Shown piece after piece: positions 11,006 to 23,791 of a DNA stretch of 64,000 nt. Source of the DNA: Megamerina dolium (lineage: Eukaryota; Arthropoda; Insecta; Diptera; Megamerinidae); assembly GCA_963854835.1 (NCBI GenBank), contig OY978525.1, forward strand, positions 4,359,501-4,423,500, given 5' to 3'. Numbering within the stretch: the stretch's first letter is position 1; each line of letters begins with the position of its first letter. Position numbers and translations under genes: made by a program. The notes beneath the pieces were generated by a model. It was not told the origin of the DNA. It saw only the letters and a list, made by a program, of their open reading frames with translations, and made no database searches.

Positions 11006-11914
11006 TTTAACTCATTGATTTTGGACATCACAATAGCGGATGTGTGAACTGGTGCATTGTCTTGATGAAACAACATTTTCTTTTCCGCCAAATGCGGCCA
11101 TTGTTCTTTAATTTCATCACTTAAACGCTGCAACAAATTAGCATAACACTCGCCGTTGATTGTTTTTCTTTTTTGAAGGTAATCAATAAAAATGATCCCA
11201 CCTTGCCTGCAGATGGAAATGTCTTCGCCTTCTTTGGACACGACTCTCCCCTTTCAGTGCACTGTGTTGACTGCTCCTTTATCTCAGGTGCGAAATGGTT
11301 GACCCATGTCTCATTCATGGTTACAAATCGATGCAAAAACTCGACTTTATTTGTGAAACATCGCCAAACACTCTATACAAACATCTTGACGACGTTGTTT
11401 TTGTTCTATCGTGAGCAAACGCAGCACACAGCTTGCACACAGCTTTTTCATCTCCAAATTTTCGGTCAATATACGATGTATATCACTTTTTGAAATTGTG
11501 GATTTTTTTAACCGTTTCTAGCGTGGCCACCTCAATTGGTCGACCATTACGATGTTCGTCTTGACAGCTCGTACGATCTCGTTTAAATTCTGCCACCCAA
11601 TATTTGATGGTCGTAAACGAAGGAGCAGACTCCAACAAAGTAGAATCTAGTTTGGCTTTAATATTCGTTAGACTGAGACCTTTGAAATGAAAGTATTGAA
11701 TTACATAACGGTGACCAATTTTTTCATTGTTTACAAATTCACTGAGGTCGTTAACTTTCGATGGCTCCAAAAAAAAAAAAAAATACTAAACAACGTGGCG
11801 ACTTGAAACTTAAAACATATTGTTTATAAGGTTGCCACTTTTCACAAAAATAATTTTTTTCAAACTACTGCCGCCGTCTATATGTTAGGTTGGGTAGTTC
11901 TGGGACCGTCCTCG
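11006..11914 (-). pseudogene. Mariner with CGAGGGCGG ends, longer but truncated copy
   Basis: The right terminus (CGAGGACGGTCCCAGAACTA read inward) ends at 11914 with TA at 11915-11916. The transposase on the minus strand starts with the ATG at 11770 (MEPSKVNDLSEFVNNEKIGH) and holds the paired helix-turn-helix region (FKRDRTSCQDEHRNGRPIEV). It breaks by frameshift near 11485 and resumes with MHRFVTMNETWVNHFAPE. Here the first catalytic Asp is Asn (MNETW for MDETW). The segment HQDNAPVHTSAIVMSKINEL retains the second Asp. It stops at 11006 against the maT fragment, so the third catalytic block is gone. It keeps the middle that the copies at 8517 and 44553 have lost. Confidence 0.87.
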
Positions 11915-13555
11915 TATTAGTCAAAGCAAAAGAAATGCAATCATTATTAAATAAATTCAGCTTTTTTTTAGCTGAAATTGAAAGAAAATATTTTCTCAAA
12001 GCATTAGCAAAATGGGATATTTATCCTATCGTATTTCTTTTTTTTTTCACCATGTCATATCTAAGTGTAAATATAAGTGTAAATGTGCTTAACATTGGCT
12101 TTTAATGTACGAAAATTGAATAGCTGTCGGTTTTTTATTAATCCTTCAAAGACATTTTGCTTAACACTTGGACATGGACAATATAATAACTACTAACATA
12201 TATGTATATGTGTGCATATTTATTTTAGTGGAAAGCTTTTTGCATAATCCGAATACAAAGTTGTGATTATTATAATGCGATGGTGAAAATAATTTTTAAG
12301 ACATCTACTTATTATGAATATGCACATGTAATAGTATCTCTTTATGACACCTTTGAGCATGTTTCTAAATATATGTACTCTAATGTGCACAATATATATT
12401 ATATATATAATAACTAAACGTATATGTACATAGATGTAGAATTTTATATACAATATAAGCTCTCAATACTCCTAAGCTCTTACTATGTACATGCATATAA
12501 ATGTATGCACATGAGATATACATGTAAATTTCATTTTATTAAAGCAAAAGCACTTAATTCTTCTTTCATATGAAATCCATCATATTTCTGCATGACATTA
12601 CCATATATCATATTATAGTTAGTAGTAAAATTTCAACTTCATAATTACACACAAAAATATTGAATGACATACCTTTCACATCTATTTCTATATTCTTATC
12701 TTGTTTATGACAGCAATTCTTGTCTCTTGCTAAACTTGTAATCAAATTCTGTTTGTAATATATATATTTCATATAACTATATTAAAATATACTCATAGAA
12801 CAACTCATATGCATTTATGTCTATGCACAATTCTGACGAAGCCTAAAAGCATGCTACAAACAATATAATATGTACATAATTCTCTTATCGATTATCGTCA
12901 GTGTTAATTGGCTTTAGTTGCTTGTTTTTCGTTGATGAGGGACGGTGATTTTGATGGTTGGTTATCTGTAATCAAATTTGTTCATATTTATTTATTGATC
13001 ATTTGAGTACGTGAGGCTTAACTAAACTTAACTGCTATTAATGTTTTAAGTGTTTTCCTCCATATGGCTAAATTGATGTATTGTGTACCTACCTACCTGT
13101 ACACATAAATATTGTCGGTATTATATTTAAGTATATTCACATGTAAATATTATTAATTTATTTATTGGAATTGACATGAGCATTATTAGATATGATTACT
13201 TTTATTGACTTGCATATATATTTATATATAAAAGTCTTTTGTTTATGTTACTGATTTGTTAACATGCTCTGATTTTGTGTGTTTGATTAATTTATTGTGC
13301 AAAATTTATTGATTTCACAAACACACATTTATGTTAGTTATTTATGATGACAAGGAGCTATATGCTTTTAATAAACATTATATATTTTTCTTTATTTTAT
13401 TTTATGTATAGAAATCTGTTAGTGAATTTAACTATTATTATTTACAATAAAACATTTTGGATCTTAGAAAAACAACAACAACAATAAAATGTAAAATTTC
13501 TTGTTAATGATAAGTAACCAAGTTATGAGAAATATAGGAAAATATCCAAATAAAA
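11915..13555. other. AT-rich intergenic DNA, no gene seen
   Basis: AT-rich with many TATATA and ACATATG stretches. No element recognised. Confidence 0.55.
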
Positions 13556-14760
13556 ATTGTTTTCCATCTTTAAAAGAGCCAAAATCATTTTTCGATATTG
13601 ATACATCAAGTCCCCTACTTTATGAGATTTCGTAAAAAAAAGTGTATGAGCCAAAGAGAGCCAGGTCTGTGGTAAAGGGTGAAAGTTACAAAACAGAGGT
13701 GAAATTGGTCCAAAAAACTCCACTGACTGTCCCCATTAATTTCTTCTCTAGAGCTTCTCGGAATATATTTACCCTCTATCGCCAGTCCTTAGAAGGGCTA
13801 CCTTCGAAAATGGACAACTTCATTAAAATTCCGTCCCACCTCTCTTCGTAGTCTCTAGAGATATAAAATATATGATTGCCCCATCCAATAATTTTTTCTC
13901 CGCAACATTTTTTCTGGACAAACTTACTTTTTATCTCCATCTTATAGAGGAGATGTCATACAAAATGGACAAAAAACGCACGACAAATCGACAATTTGGC
14001 CTTTAATTGCCCAGAAGTTACCCCCAAGGAGATGCAGCTTTTCCAACCCTCATTAAATTTTCCAACCCAATCATTTTACGGAATAGCCTTAGTTCTTATC
14101 TCTACTCATTAGGGTGCCTCTCACATAAAATCGATGTTTTCATTAGACTTCGGTCTCATCGCTCTTAGAATGTCCCTAGAGTTGTAAAATATATGCCTGG
14201 GAGCTAGTAATTTTTTCTACCCAATATTTTTTCTCAGCACACTTACTGCCTGTCTTCACTCTATAGAGGGGCTGCCATAGAAAATTAACGAAAAACGTAC
14301 GACAAATCGACAAACTGACCTTAAGTTGCCCAGATATTGCCTCCAAAGGTTTGAAGCTCTTTCAAACCTCATTAAATTTTCATTTCCAATATTTTTTCGG
14401 AATATCCATAGTTCTTATATCCAATCATTAGGGTGGCTCTTATACAAAATTGATGTTCACATTAGAATTCGGTCCCATCGCTCCTATAATGTCCTTAGAG
14501 TTGTAAAATGTATGTCTAGGAGCTAGTAATTTTTTCTACCCAATATTTTTTCTGAACATATTTACTGTCTGTTTTCATCCTATAGGGGGGCTGCCATACA
14601 AAATGGACATTAGAACACTTGAAAATTGACAAACAACCCTTTAATTGTTGAGAAGTTGCCCCTAGAGGGTTGAAATCTCCCCAATCTCTACCCAACAGAA
14701 GGCTCTCTTAGAAAATAGCGGTTTCTATAGAATTGGCTATCAACGCTACCAGAATTGGAG
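13556..14760 (+). repeat. S160 satellite, dimeric higher-order array
   Basis: A homologous position (the TTAGAGGGGCTGCC-like block) occurs at about 13790, 13944, 14109, 14263, 14429 and 14582. The intervals are 154, 165, 154, 166 and 153 bp: two alternating monomer lengths giving a dimer of about 320 bp. Alternate units resemble each other more: GGAGCTAGTAATTTTTTCTA occurs at about 14200 and 14518, while the intervening units carry CCAATCATTAGGGTGGCTCT-like text. No coding sequence. The neighbouring open frames at 13642-13851 and 14326-14526 are chance frames in the repeat. Confidence 0.85.
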
Positions 14761-16264
14761 ATAGATATTCTTCATTTACAATACATCTATATGCTACTTT
14801 AAGAAACATTTTTATAAAGCTTTAAAGTTATTACAGTTACTTCCATATCGTATACATTGGTCCCTCTTTTTGCTTTTTGTACCACTGTATTGCATGTGCT
14901 AGTCTGTTTGTTCAAGTATTTTAATTACCACATCAAGTGGTATGAGTTTTGCTCTTTTTATCGGTGATTCAAGGATTCACCAACAACAACAACAACAACA
15001 TCTATAATTTAATCATTGATTAAATTTATGCTTTTATACACTTCCGAGTATTATCCACTGTCTTTATGTAGCACAAAATTTTAAAAAGAGTTAACACTGG
15101 CATTAACCACTTGATTGAGTGCTCAGGGTATGTTCAAGTGTGACAAAGCATTTGCTTATTTTCTTTATGCATAGCATCATCAAGAGCTACCTACTATATA
15201 CGATATCTGCTGATGATACTCGTTCATATTATTGGCATTTTGTTTTGTGTGCAACATTTTCAATGAGATTGCTTTGTACATTCAAATGTACTCTGTAAAA
15301 TATATTTATATGTATAGAGTACATCAATATTTGAGAATTATTTGAAAGTGTTCAAATCAAAGAGAATCTAGGTGCAAAAAAAAAATGTCCGACTACTAAA
15401 AAAGTACTGAGAAAGCTCTAAAAAGGATGGTACTCTTCACATTAAATACGCACAACAGAACTGTGAGACACCCCACATTCCACGAAAGCCCCTTTATTGT
15501 TATACTTACACATACATAGTTCATTAATTAATTAATTATATCACTTAAAAAGATTTATGATGAGAGAAACAAAGTAGTACGATTATCATGAATGGTTTTT
15601 GTCCTCAACTTCTTCTTGTTTTTGAATTTATTTCAATTATATTATGCCACTTGATAATCAACTTAATTTGACTATAGACTAACTAACAATTTTGAATAAA
15701 AGGACAATCGACTGAAGGAGTTTATAGGAAAATTTCTTAAATTTGCATTATCATTATTATGTTGATGCTTTGTTTGGGAAGATTTTCAAAGAAATTAGGT
15801 TATTAAAATTTTGAGTAGGTATTTGCGTATGCGAAGTAAATTGATTTTGTAATTAAAAACAAAAAGGTTATTTTAGTTAGATTGCAAATACAATTTATTT
15901 ACTTACTACAATACACAAGTGGTAACATCAATATTGTCCTAATTTAAAATAAATTATGAAAATAAAATAATTAAAATAAGACACTCTTTTCTTTACCTAC
16001 AATTTGACTATGTAGGAGTAACAAATCGATATAATTTGGCGTGGGTGGTAAATAATTGTACTGGTATTCTCTTACGGCTAGCTTACGAGCACAATACATT
16101 TAAAAACCATCATGCTGTTCTCACACTATTATTGAAGTTAGTGCTTCTAATCTCATCTCCGTAAATGTAAGTATGTCCATAACTATTGTTCCTGAACAAA
16201 TTGAGCTATTTATATAAAGCACGTAGGTATTCGTCGAATTAAAATATTTTCTGCCTACCACATA
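14761..16264. other. AT-rich DNA with minor repeats, no gene seen
   Basis: Holds an (AAC)n tract at 14982-15001 and a possible shred of the SINE body at about 15436-15470 (ATTAAATACGCACAACAG). Otherwise nothing recognised. Confidence 0.5.
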
Positions 16265-16266
16265 TA

Positions 16267-16932
16267 CAGAGTGTTCTAATAATAGGTGTGGTACTTTGTT
16301 ATCGATTGAAATATGCACTATCAACTAGAGTGCTGAATGCACGTAGTGCTCAGAATATTGTTTGCAACAATTGGCCATTTCCGCGACCCATATAAAGTCT
16401 AACTGATACAGCAGCTGTTGCCTCGTGACCACGTGACCGTCGTATATTCGATTATTGGGCCCTACAAATAATTGCTGAAGATGATTTTTTTCAAAATATC
16501 ATCTTTTCGGATAAGGCTCATTTCCACCTCGGCGACTATGTTAACAAGCAAAACTCTCATATCTGGGGCTCGCAAAATCCATACGTCATTATTGAGAAAC
16601 CAATGCATCCACCGCGAGGCACTATTTGGTGCTGTTTATGGGTTGGAGGCATCATCGGTCCGTCCGATGATCCGAAGACGATTCCAGACTTGAAAAGCAA
16701 TATTACATCGGTAATTCGGACCATTCCGGAGGTCATACTGCAAAATGTCATCAAGAATATGGTCGAAAGAGTGAGATATCTACGGAATAGTCGCCGTGAT
16801 CATATCCTCCAAATTTTCCACTCATAATCCTATTAAATACTCTTTCGAACGAAATAAAATATTTGGAAAAATTCCGAATCGTTTGCGTTTTATTCAAAAT
16901 CAAAGTACCACATGTTTTAATGGAACACCCTG
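16267..16932 (+). mobile_element. DD41D-related mariner, internally deleted
   Basis: A 666-bp element between TA dinucleotides (16265-16266, 16933-16934). The left end begins CAGAGTGTTCTAATAATAGG; the right end read inward begins CAGGGTGTTCCATTAAAACA; both continue into TGTGGTACTTTG, so the inverted repeat is about 32 bp with mismatches. The transposase remnant (+, about 16495-16825) has FSDKAHFHLGDYVNKQNSHI with the first catalytic Asp, then PMHPPRGTIWCCLWVGGIIG. It then jumps to a C-terminal piece (ERVRYLRNSRRDHILQ). The deletion removes the second and third catalytic residues. Its ends differ from those of the copy at 4265, so it is a separate family. Confidence 0.87.
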
Positions 16933-16934
16933 TA

Positions 16935-17506
16935 CGAGTACATACAACTAGTAGTAAATCATATCTTTAAAAATGCGTTTATTTGTATTCTCATTTGGCA
17001 TATTTTTACTTTTTTACTTATGTTATTTGCCTCTTCTTGCGGCAAATACTTGACCAATACTTAAATTTGTATTTAAGTACCTCTTCGAACCAAATTAGGC
17101 AGTTAAAAAGTCATTATAAAGCAATTATGTTTTAGCAAATTGATTATTGCTTAAATACATTCGACTGATGGATAATAACATGTTTTCTTTTTTTTTTTCT
17201 TTTCATCTTTCAATACAATATCTTAACTAAATTAAATTTTAAAGCCTCTGTTGTGTGTTTGTGGACTCTTTTTTTGGCCATAGCTTGCCGAATTGTACTA
17301 TGTTTTTAGGTTAGTAGATTGCCGGTAGCTTTGTTGTTAGAGCATTGTCTACGCATTGAATCACCGAATCCATCCTTGTCTTAAAAATTTGCATTAACCT
17401 ATCCGTTAGTAATTGGCGATTCATACGACAGTAGCAACTCTCGACAACCTTGCCCAAATCCCTTCTTTTTTTTCATTGTGTGATTTAAGAGTATTGAAAA
17501 TATTTT
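16935..17506. other. AT-rich intergenic DNA, no gene seen
   Basis: Nothing recognised. Confidence 0.5.
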
Positions 17507-17593
17507 TCTTTCGAACGGTGCCCACTTGTCGGTAAGCAAGGGAGGCCAAAGGGCCCTTCGGTGTTTATAAGTGCCACATATTAATTTATTTTG
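17507..17593 (+). repeat. SINE copy with large internal deletion
   Basis: TTTCTTTCGAACGGTGCCCA (just after the tRNA-like head in full copies) is joined after GGTAAGCAA directly to the 3' block AGGGCCCTTCGGTGTTTATA and GTGCCACATATT. About 150 bp of the body, and the head, are missing. Confidence 0.8.
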
Positions 17594-17759
17594 TAATAGT
17601 ATGGGCGCCTTAATATAGTAATTAGTTCGGTATTAGTGCATACGGTTTTTCATACATCCGATCCATAGAGATTAGGTTATGTTATATTAGCTGTCAGCTC
17701 CAAAATCCAAAAATGTTCTATGCTCATTTATTTTACGAAATGAAAATTTTGTCAAGAAA

Positions 17760-17950
17760 AAGGTTTTCTTCTGTGGTTCTGTGGCAAAGTTCGGAAAAAA
17801 TGGTGTCTGAAAAAATCTAACCGTTCGAATTTTTCATACAACACACGACAAAATCAAAAAAAAGGAAAATTTGAACCTAGGTCTCTCGGAGCGTCGAATT
17901 TCGAGGTATGAATGTGTGTACCAGTGTCACCAGTACATATTACGAGCAAA
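17760..17950 (-). repeat. Possible second tRNA-derived SINE head
   Basis: On the minus strand TGGTGACACTGG (17932-17921) resembles a Pol III A box, and AGGTTCAAATT about 50 bp downstream resembles a B box. The following sequence (GTATGAAAAATTCGAACGG and further) could be a SINE body, but only this copy is seen in the window, so it cannot be confirmed. A chance match or an old tRNA pseudogene are alternatives. Confidence 0.35.
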
Positions 17951-18179
17951 TCAGACTCAGTTCTTATGCAGCGCAGCTAGATGATCCATGACAGCTCACA
18001 GTGCGCACCAAACAGCAAAAACTTGTTGTTGTTGTAATGATCTCCGAATATTTTTTGAGATTACCTGTACTTCAGAATCGTCTTCGCTAAATTTGTGGTG
18101 AAATTCAGTAAATATACGAAGGTAACCATAGTAATTTTTGCATGAATTGGATGTTGCACGAATAACCATTAAAAACCTT

Positions 18180-18905
18180 TTTGGGGTTAGGGACGATTTC
18201 TGGCTAGCTTTGAGATTATTTGTCGATTTTTGGGTGTTTTCACATGCTTTGCGTAGGGAAGCCCGTATAGGAAGTGAAAATAGGTAATGAGTATGTTCGA
18301 ATATTTTTTTCGAGTAGTATAAATTTCGAAAGCGATGGCAGCTAAAATTATAAAAACTTCATTGTTGTAAAGGAACACCTTTAAGTCATAGAGATGGGGT
18401 AGAAGTTTGTTCAGCAAAAATGTTGAGAAAGTAAGATTGATGGGGATTTTCCATACATTTTACCCCTTTAAGTACATTCTAGAAAAGGTTAAAGCGAAAT
18501 TTATACCTTAAACATGAATATTGTAGGTGAATATCATTAAGTGCTAATGATGAGGTAGAAGTTTGTTCAGTAAAAATGTTGAGAAGAACAAATTAATGGT
18601 GATCGATGATAGATTTTACATCTCTAGGGATGATTCTTGGGCTCTTACTGAGTGTTTCAAGTTTCATTTAATTTCTTTCATACATTTTACCCCCTAAGTA
18701 TACTATGGGAACGGTTAAGGCGAAATTTATACGTTAAACGTCAATTTTATAGGGTAATATCTTTAAGTGTTAATGATAAGGTAGAAGTTTGTTCAGCAAC
18801 AATGCTGAGAAGAAAAAATGAATAGTGATCGATGATAGATTTTACTACTCTAGGGGTGATTCTTGGGATTTTAATGAGTGTTTCAAATTTCATTTAATTT
18901 CTTTG
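18180..18905 (-). repeat. S160 satellite-like tract
   Basis: Minus orientation. GGTAGAAGTTTGTTCAG recurs at about 18398, 18554 and 18780, with AAAAATGTTGAGAA, CATACATTTTACCCC and GGGATGATTCTTGGG blocks between. Intervals of 156 and 226 bp show an irregular copy with extra sequence in one unit. Two units (about 18535-18660 and 18760-18890) are much closer to each other than to the rest, suggesting a local duplication. Confidence 0.78.
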
Positions 18906-19854
18906 AGATTAGGTTCGAAATTCGAAATTACAGAGTCAAAATAATCAAGAATTTGAATTCATGGTTTATATCATCTGCTTATCGTTAAGCTTGTTATTTT
19001 TTCCCGTGACTTTGTACCCAATACTTCGTCATGCTTGATAGTACTGTGGAACACCCATTGATTATGTACGTTGTACTAGTTAATATCGATTTCACATTGG
19101 TTTTTATTTGAAGATATATATAGCATATATTTAAAGGGAACTACCATTATGCATTTATTTTATTTTATTTCGAATATTTGAATAGTTATCCTTTAAGTTT
19201 AATTTTTTTTTCGACTATAAATATATACATGACTTCATGATTATGCACGTTTGCAGACATAAACATTCTCACAAGTCGAAATTGTGTGTAGCACGTAGCT
19301 TTTTATATACATATATACAATCCTATATAAACATGCATTTATTTTTGGACTTGTTTTATTACCAATATGAAGATGTAATTTTCGAAGTTACGTAAACAAC
19401 GATTTTCCCCACTCAAACGTCATAAGTCAAATTATTATAGATTTTTGACTTAACTTTTATACGTGTTTAGCATGAAAGTGAATTTAAAATTTTACACATT
19501 AATATTTATCTATTTTCGTTTAGTCTTACGTGTGAGATGATGTGCTTAAATCAGTTATGTAGTTTGTGTAGTAACTTAAAGCATTTCGCATTTATTATTA
19601 TATTCATGTTGTTTCAATGCAATTGGGTATAATATTTTATTGTTGCTCTGGTGTTATGAGTATTTTCGTACGACTACATACATACATACATACATATTAC
19701 ACTCGAATGTAGGTCACTAAGAATTACACTAATCCTTCTTATTATATTATACTATTCTTGTGAATACTTTACCACATAGTAAATGTAGATTACAACAAAG
19801 GTGATAAAGAAAATATTGATATCCATAGGGGCGAATACAAATACGCACTAAGGG

Positions 19855-19857
<3 letters not shown>
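18906..19857. other. AT-rich intergenic DNA, no gene seen
   Basis: Nothing recognised apart from a short (ACAT)n stretch at about 19675-19698. Confidence 0.5.

Positions 19858-19858
<1 letters not shown>

Positions 19859-19911
<53 letters not shown>
19859..19911. repeat. (AT)n microsatellite
   Basis: An uninterrupted AT dinucleotide run of about 26 units, seen directly. Confidence 0.98.
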
Positions 19912-19914
<3 letters not shown>

Positions 19915-20955
19915 TTCATGAAGTTAAACTGTCACTTTTATGGTTATTAAGTCATAAATCACACAATAGTGGTTATTCATCATTGCGTTTTTCACCATGT
20001 ACTCGCACGTACCTACATATTCGTTTGTCTTTTTTGTAAAAGACTCTTGAGAGTGGTTGTTATCACACCAATTTAGCACATACTATGTTCTTTATGTTTA
20101 TACATAAACGAGTACAGATGTTGTTTCTTAAGTCGATATATATGTATATGTGTGAATTGCTGTGTGTGTATACATGTGTGTTGATCATTTCATCTGACAA
20201 CACTTTCATCACACTTACAAGAAACTATGTACATATTTATTTATGTTTCATAGTGCTACGTGTCATCTTCTACATACATAGAATACGTTTGACATTTTAT
20301 CAACAATTTATTCCGCATAGACACATTTATGGGCACGTATACATATGTTGATATACATATGTATATATACATATGTATATGTATATTGTTAAATGTATAT
20401 ACGCAAAGCAGAAGAAATTCTGCAACAAATTCTACTCATCATTCAATCAACCACACATTTGATATTGTTGGATATAACGTACCTACTACAGTAAACTCCA
20501 GTTAAGTGGTTTCACTTTGAAATGTCATACCCACCTCAGCATCTGTTAATAGTGGCAATTTCATTTTTTATTGTAACAATTTGTGGTAGTTCACATTTCA
20601 AGTGTCATTTATATAAATCTCGAATTGTACTTTTGCACTTTGTGCTTCAATAAAAGAGGTATTGTATTCGCTGTCATTTTGAAAATGACGTAAAAAAAAC
20701 TGTCAATTTGAAAGTAACTTGAAATAAAAATTATATTGAAAAGCAATGAATAAAAAAATTTTGTTGGTACTAGAATCTTCAAAAAACAAGTATTATTGTG
20801 CATATTTGATATAGCAAAAGCGATTTAAAGAGATGCACATATATTAGTCGATTTCAAGCAGCAGATGCTTTGCGATACGATTTGATCTAAAATTTGTGAA
20901 ATTATAATTTTTTAGGTTTCTCATGGCATTTCTTTTTTAATGTTGGAATAATTGG
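19912..20955. other. AT-rich intergenic DNA, no gene seen
   Basis: Contains alternating ATATGTATATAC palindromic stretches at about 20341-20390. No coding content. Confidence 0.5.
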
Positions 20956-20959
20956 TAAT

Positions 20960-21290
20960 TATTTACTGAGAAGTTGTCCCAATTAAATTTTGAGTTGGGG
21001 TAAAAGAAATCCACCATTTTGATTATGTTCATTTTTAGGCTTAATTTAATAATTTGGGGTCAAATATGCACTATTTTAAAAATGTTGGGTTGGAGAAAAA
21101 GAAATCCATTATTTTGATTACGTTCATTTGAAGGCTCACTTTAACACGGCTCTGATTGTCCGATTGGGGTCAAGTATGCACTATTTTAAAAATGTTGGGT
21201 TGGAGAAAAAGAAATCCATTATTTCGATTATGTTCATTTTAAGGCTTAATTTAACAATTTTTGGTCAAATATGCACCATTTTTTAAATAA
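20960..21290 (+). repeat. Tandem repeat of about 95-110 bp, three units
   Basis: Units share GTTGGAGAAAAAGAAATCCA (first one GTTGGGGTAAAAGAAATCCA), GATTATGTTCATTTTAAGGC and GGTCAAATATGCACTATTTT. The first block starts at about 20994, 21089 and 21199, so the period is 95 then 110 bp; the second unit carries an extra GGCTCTGATTGTCC-like insertion. The last two units are nearly identical. No open frame. Confidence 0.88.
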
Positions 21291-21639
21291 TTTATGGAAA
21301 TTTTAAAGGCAACTTCTCAATGCGTCTCTCACGAAAGTCCGTGTCTCTATTGTGAAGAATTTCGACAAAGCGATTTGTACAATAACCTTCCGATGCCGCT
21401 TTCTTAGTGATAAGTTTTGTAATGATAAAAAATAAAATATACGTTAATCGCTTGATACCAGTTTTAGACTATAATGTGGATGCATGAAAACTTACTAAAA
21501 CCTTAAAAAAGTTTATCCTTCTGAAAGAAATATTTTTTAGGTAAGGAGGCAGCATTGAAAATTATTTAAAATAAATTCCAAATACCAATTTTTTGCCGCT
21601 TATTAAATCAATATATGGTTTTCGGGAAATTCAAAGTTC

Positions 21640-22275
21640 GAATGAATTAATGTCGAAATATCTTTGTTGAAATTTTTTATATGACAACAGATTTTTACAT
21701 TTTTTGCAATGCGTAATTATTGCAAGAATGTTGAAGTCGTAATTTATGTTAAATTTAATTTCGACATTATTGCAAAAATTTCAACAATAATATCGAATTA
21801 ATTAATAAGAAAAATATTTTGTTTTTTTTTTATTATTATAGTGCCATACGTAATTCTTCCGACAATGTCGAAATTCTAATTTTTGCAAAATATAATATAC
21901 TTTCGACATTATTGCACAAACTTGGCAACAATGCGGAATGAATTAATGACGAAAAAACAATTTCAAATAAATTTCAAATGCCAACATTTTTTTGTTTTTT
22001 TCTGTAGAAAATTGAATGTTGCATTCAAAACGAGTGATTTAATGACGAACTTTTTTTTGCAATAACATCGAAATTGTTTTTAATGGCAACATTAACGTTT
22101 TAATTTTTATTGCAATAAGTAATTCTTGCAAAAAAAAAAACGAAATTGTAATTTTTGCAAAATTTAATTTCGATATTAATGCATAAACATTCGCAATAAT
22201 ATCGAAAAACTAGATGTACACATTCCTGTTTCGACATTATTTCAATTTTGTGCAATAATGTCGAAAAATAAGTTG
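21640..22275. repeat. Cluster of short inverted repeats built on CGACATTATT
   Basis: The words TTTCGACATTATTGCA and its reverse complement (TGCAATAATGTCGAA and variants) recur many times: clear examples at about 21759-21774, 21893-21915, 22170-22206 and 22229-22266. Many are paired head to head, so the strand could fold into hairpins; the last pair has 13-14 bp arms around an ATTTCAATTTTGTGC-like loop. There is no protein-coding signal. The same motif makes a second cluster at 49930-50260. Confidence 0.75.
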
Positions 22276-22449
22276 TATTGTGGCAAGGGTGAAATTTCAA
22301 ATGTATACATTACATTAAGGTGTCTCAGCAGCTATAAAAATAATGTTGCTGATTTTAGCAATGAAACATCAATTTTGGTTTATTTTAGGTTACTCAGCGT
22401 TAAATAGCATTAGTTTAATAGAAGGTTTTTACTCCATAGGAAAAAAAAA

Positions 22450-22718
22450 TAAATATAAATATGTGGCGCTTATAAGCCCCGAAGAGCTCTTTGGCAGAGC
22501 TTCTCTTTCAGTACTGTGCGTGTTAGAAGAGGCCTACTTATTTTAGTTGATTTCGAATGGCGGATGTCCCTTGTGACATCATTTTTTCTGAGCTTTGTCA
22601 CAAAGTTCTTTTAGAAGCCTTTCCATAGAAAATTGTTACTGCCGTAAAAAGTGCCAATTGCTTGCCGACAGGTGGGTAGAGGTTCGAAAGAAAAATTTTT
22701 CGATATTAAATTTATGAT
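22450..22718 (-). repeat. tRNA-derived SINE, copy lacking the tRNA head
   Basis: It starts with AATATGTGGCGCTTATAAGC (the SINE 3' end, reverse complemented) and runs through the TTGTGACATCATTTTTTCTG and TTGCCGACAGGTGGGTA blocks. It stops at ATATTAAATTTATGAT, before the tRNA-like part. A 5'-truncated insertion is the simplest reading. Confidence 0.88.
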
Positions 22719-22719
22719 C

Positions 22720-23638
22720 AGCTACTTTATAAGTTTTCGAAAAACATTGAAGCAGCAATTTGAACATAATATTTTTCTCTTTTCTGAAACTATTTATTGG
22801 AAAAAAAAGTTGCTAAGATATTTTTTATATAAAAAAAGATAATTTTTGTTTAGTTTTCTAAAGAATTTAGAACGAACGACTTCCTATTGAGTTCCAATTG
22901 AAATGAAATTTCTTACAATACATTACCCGCCAGAGTACCACAAATACCTAACTAGTTGAGCTATTTAAATAGCATTTACTGTATTACTTAATGTTGACAT
23001 TTTTATAAATTCACACAATTAATTTATATACGTATTCTTTTTGCATATCCTTTAATGCTGCATTAACATTTTATTTTATTTATAAATGAATGGATGTTTG
23101 TGTGTATCTTTTCTTACTATTTGACGCAGTTAAATTTACCGAATACCTATATATGTTAAGTAGATGCAATAAGAAATCCCTTAAGCAATTTACCATATTA
23201 AACTTATCCTTAAGCAGTGAAATTTGTATAAACATGAATGTGGCATTAATTGTTAATAGTCAGCCTTGTGCAATATACGACAATATTTGCCAAGACAGCA
23301 ATACAATTAAGACAATGATACAATGTAATATGTATCATAGGTAGAAGGTTTCCATAACCTTTAGTTAGCCATCAGTTGACAAATTGAAATTAAAAGAGCT
23401 AGAGGGCCTACGACAACAATGTCTTTAGTAGCATTATCAAAGTAATCTGCTCTAAAATATACACTAATGTCATCAAATTAATTGAGGAGATTAGCAATGT
23501 TGCAAATATACAGATGGAGATGTTTAGGCTAATAGGTCTTTCATACCAATTACCTTACTTGTGAATGAAACACAAAAAATGTAGGAAAGAAAATCTTTCG
23601 AAAAGCATTTCATAGAAAACCCATTCGCTGTTCCATTG
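22720..23638. other. AT-rich intergenic DNA, no gene seen
   Basis: Nothing recognised. The open frame at 23090-23344 has AT-driven composition and no motif. Confidence 0.5.
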
Positions 23639-23791
23639 CTGTATTCTCTATATTCTTAAGCGCAGACTTTTTCCAATGTCATTTGTCATTTTTTAGTAAC
23701 TTTCTTTTTGGCAACACTGTTTTTGGCAACTCAGCTGTTTTTGTATAACATGTCACTGTTAAACATGTTCGGTTTGGTCTATAATTTAACC

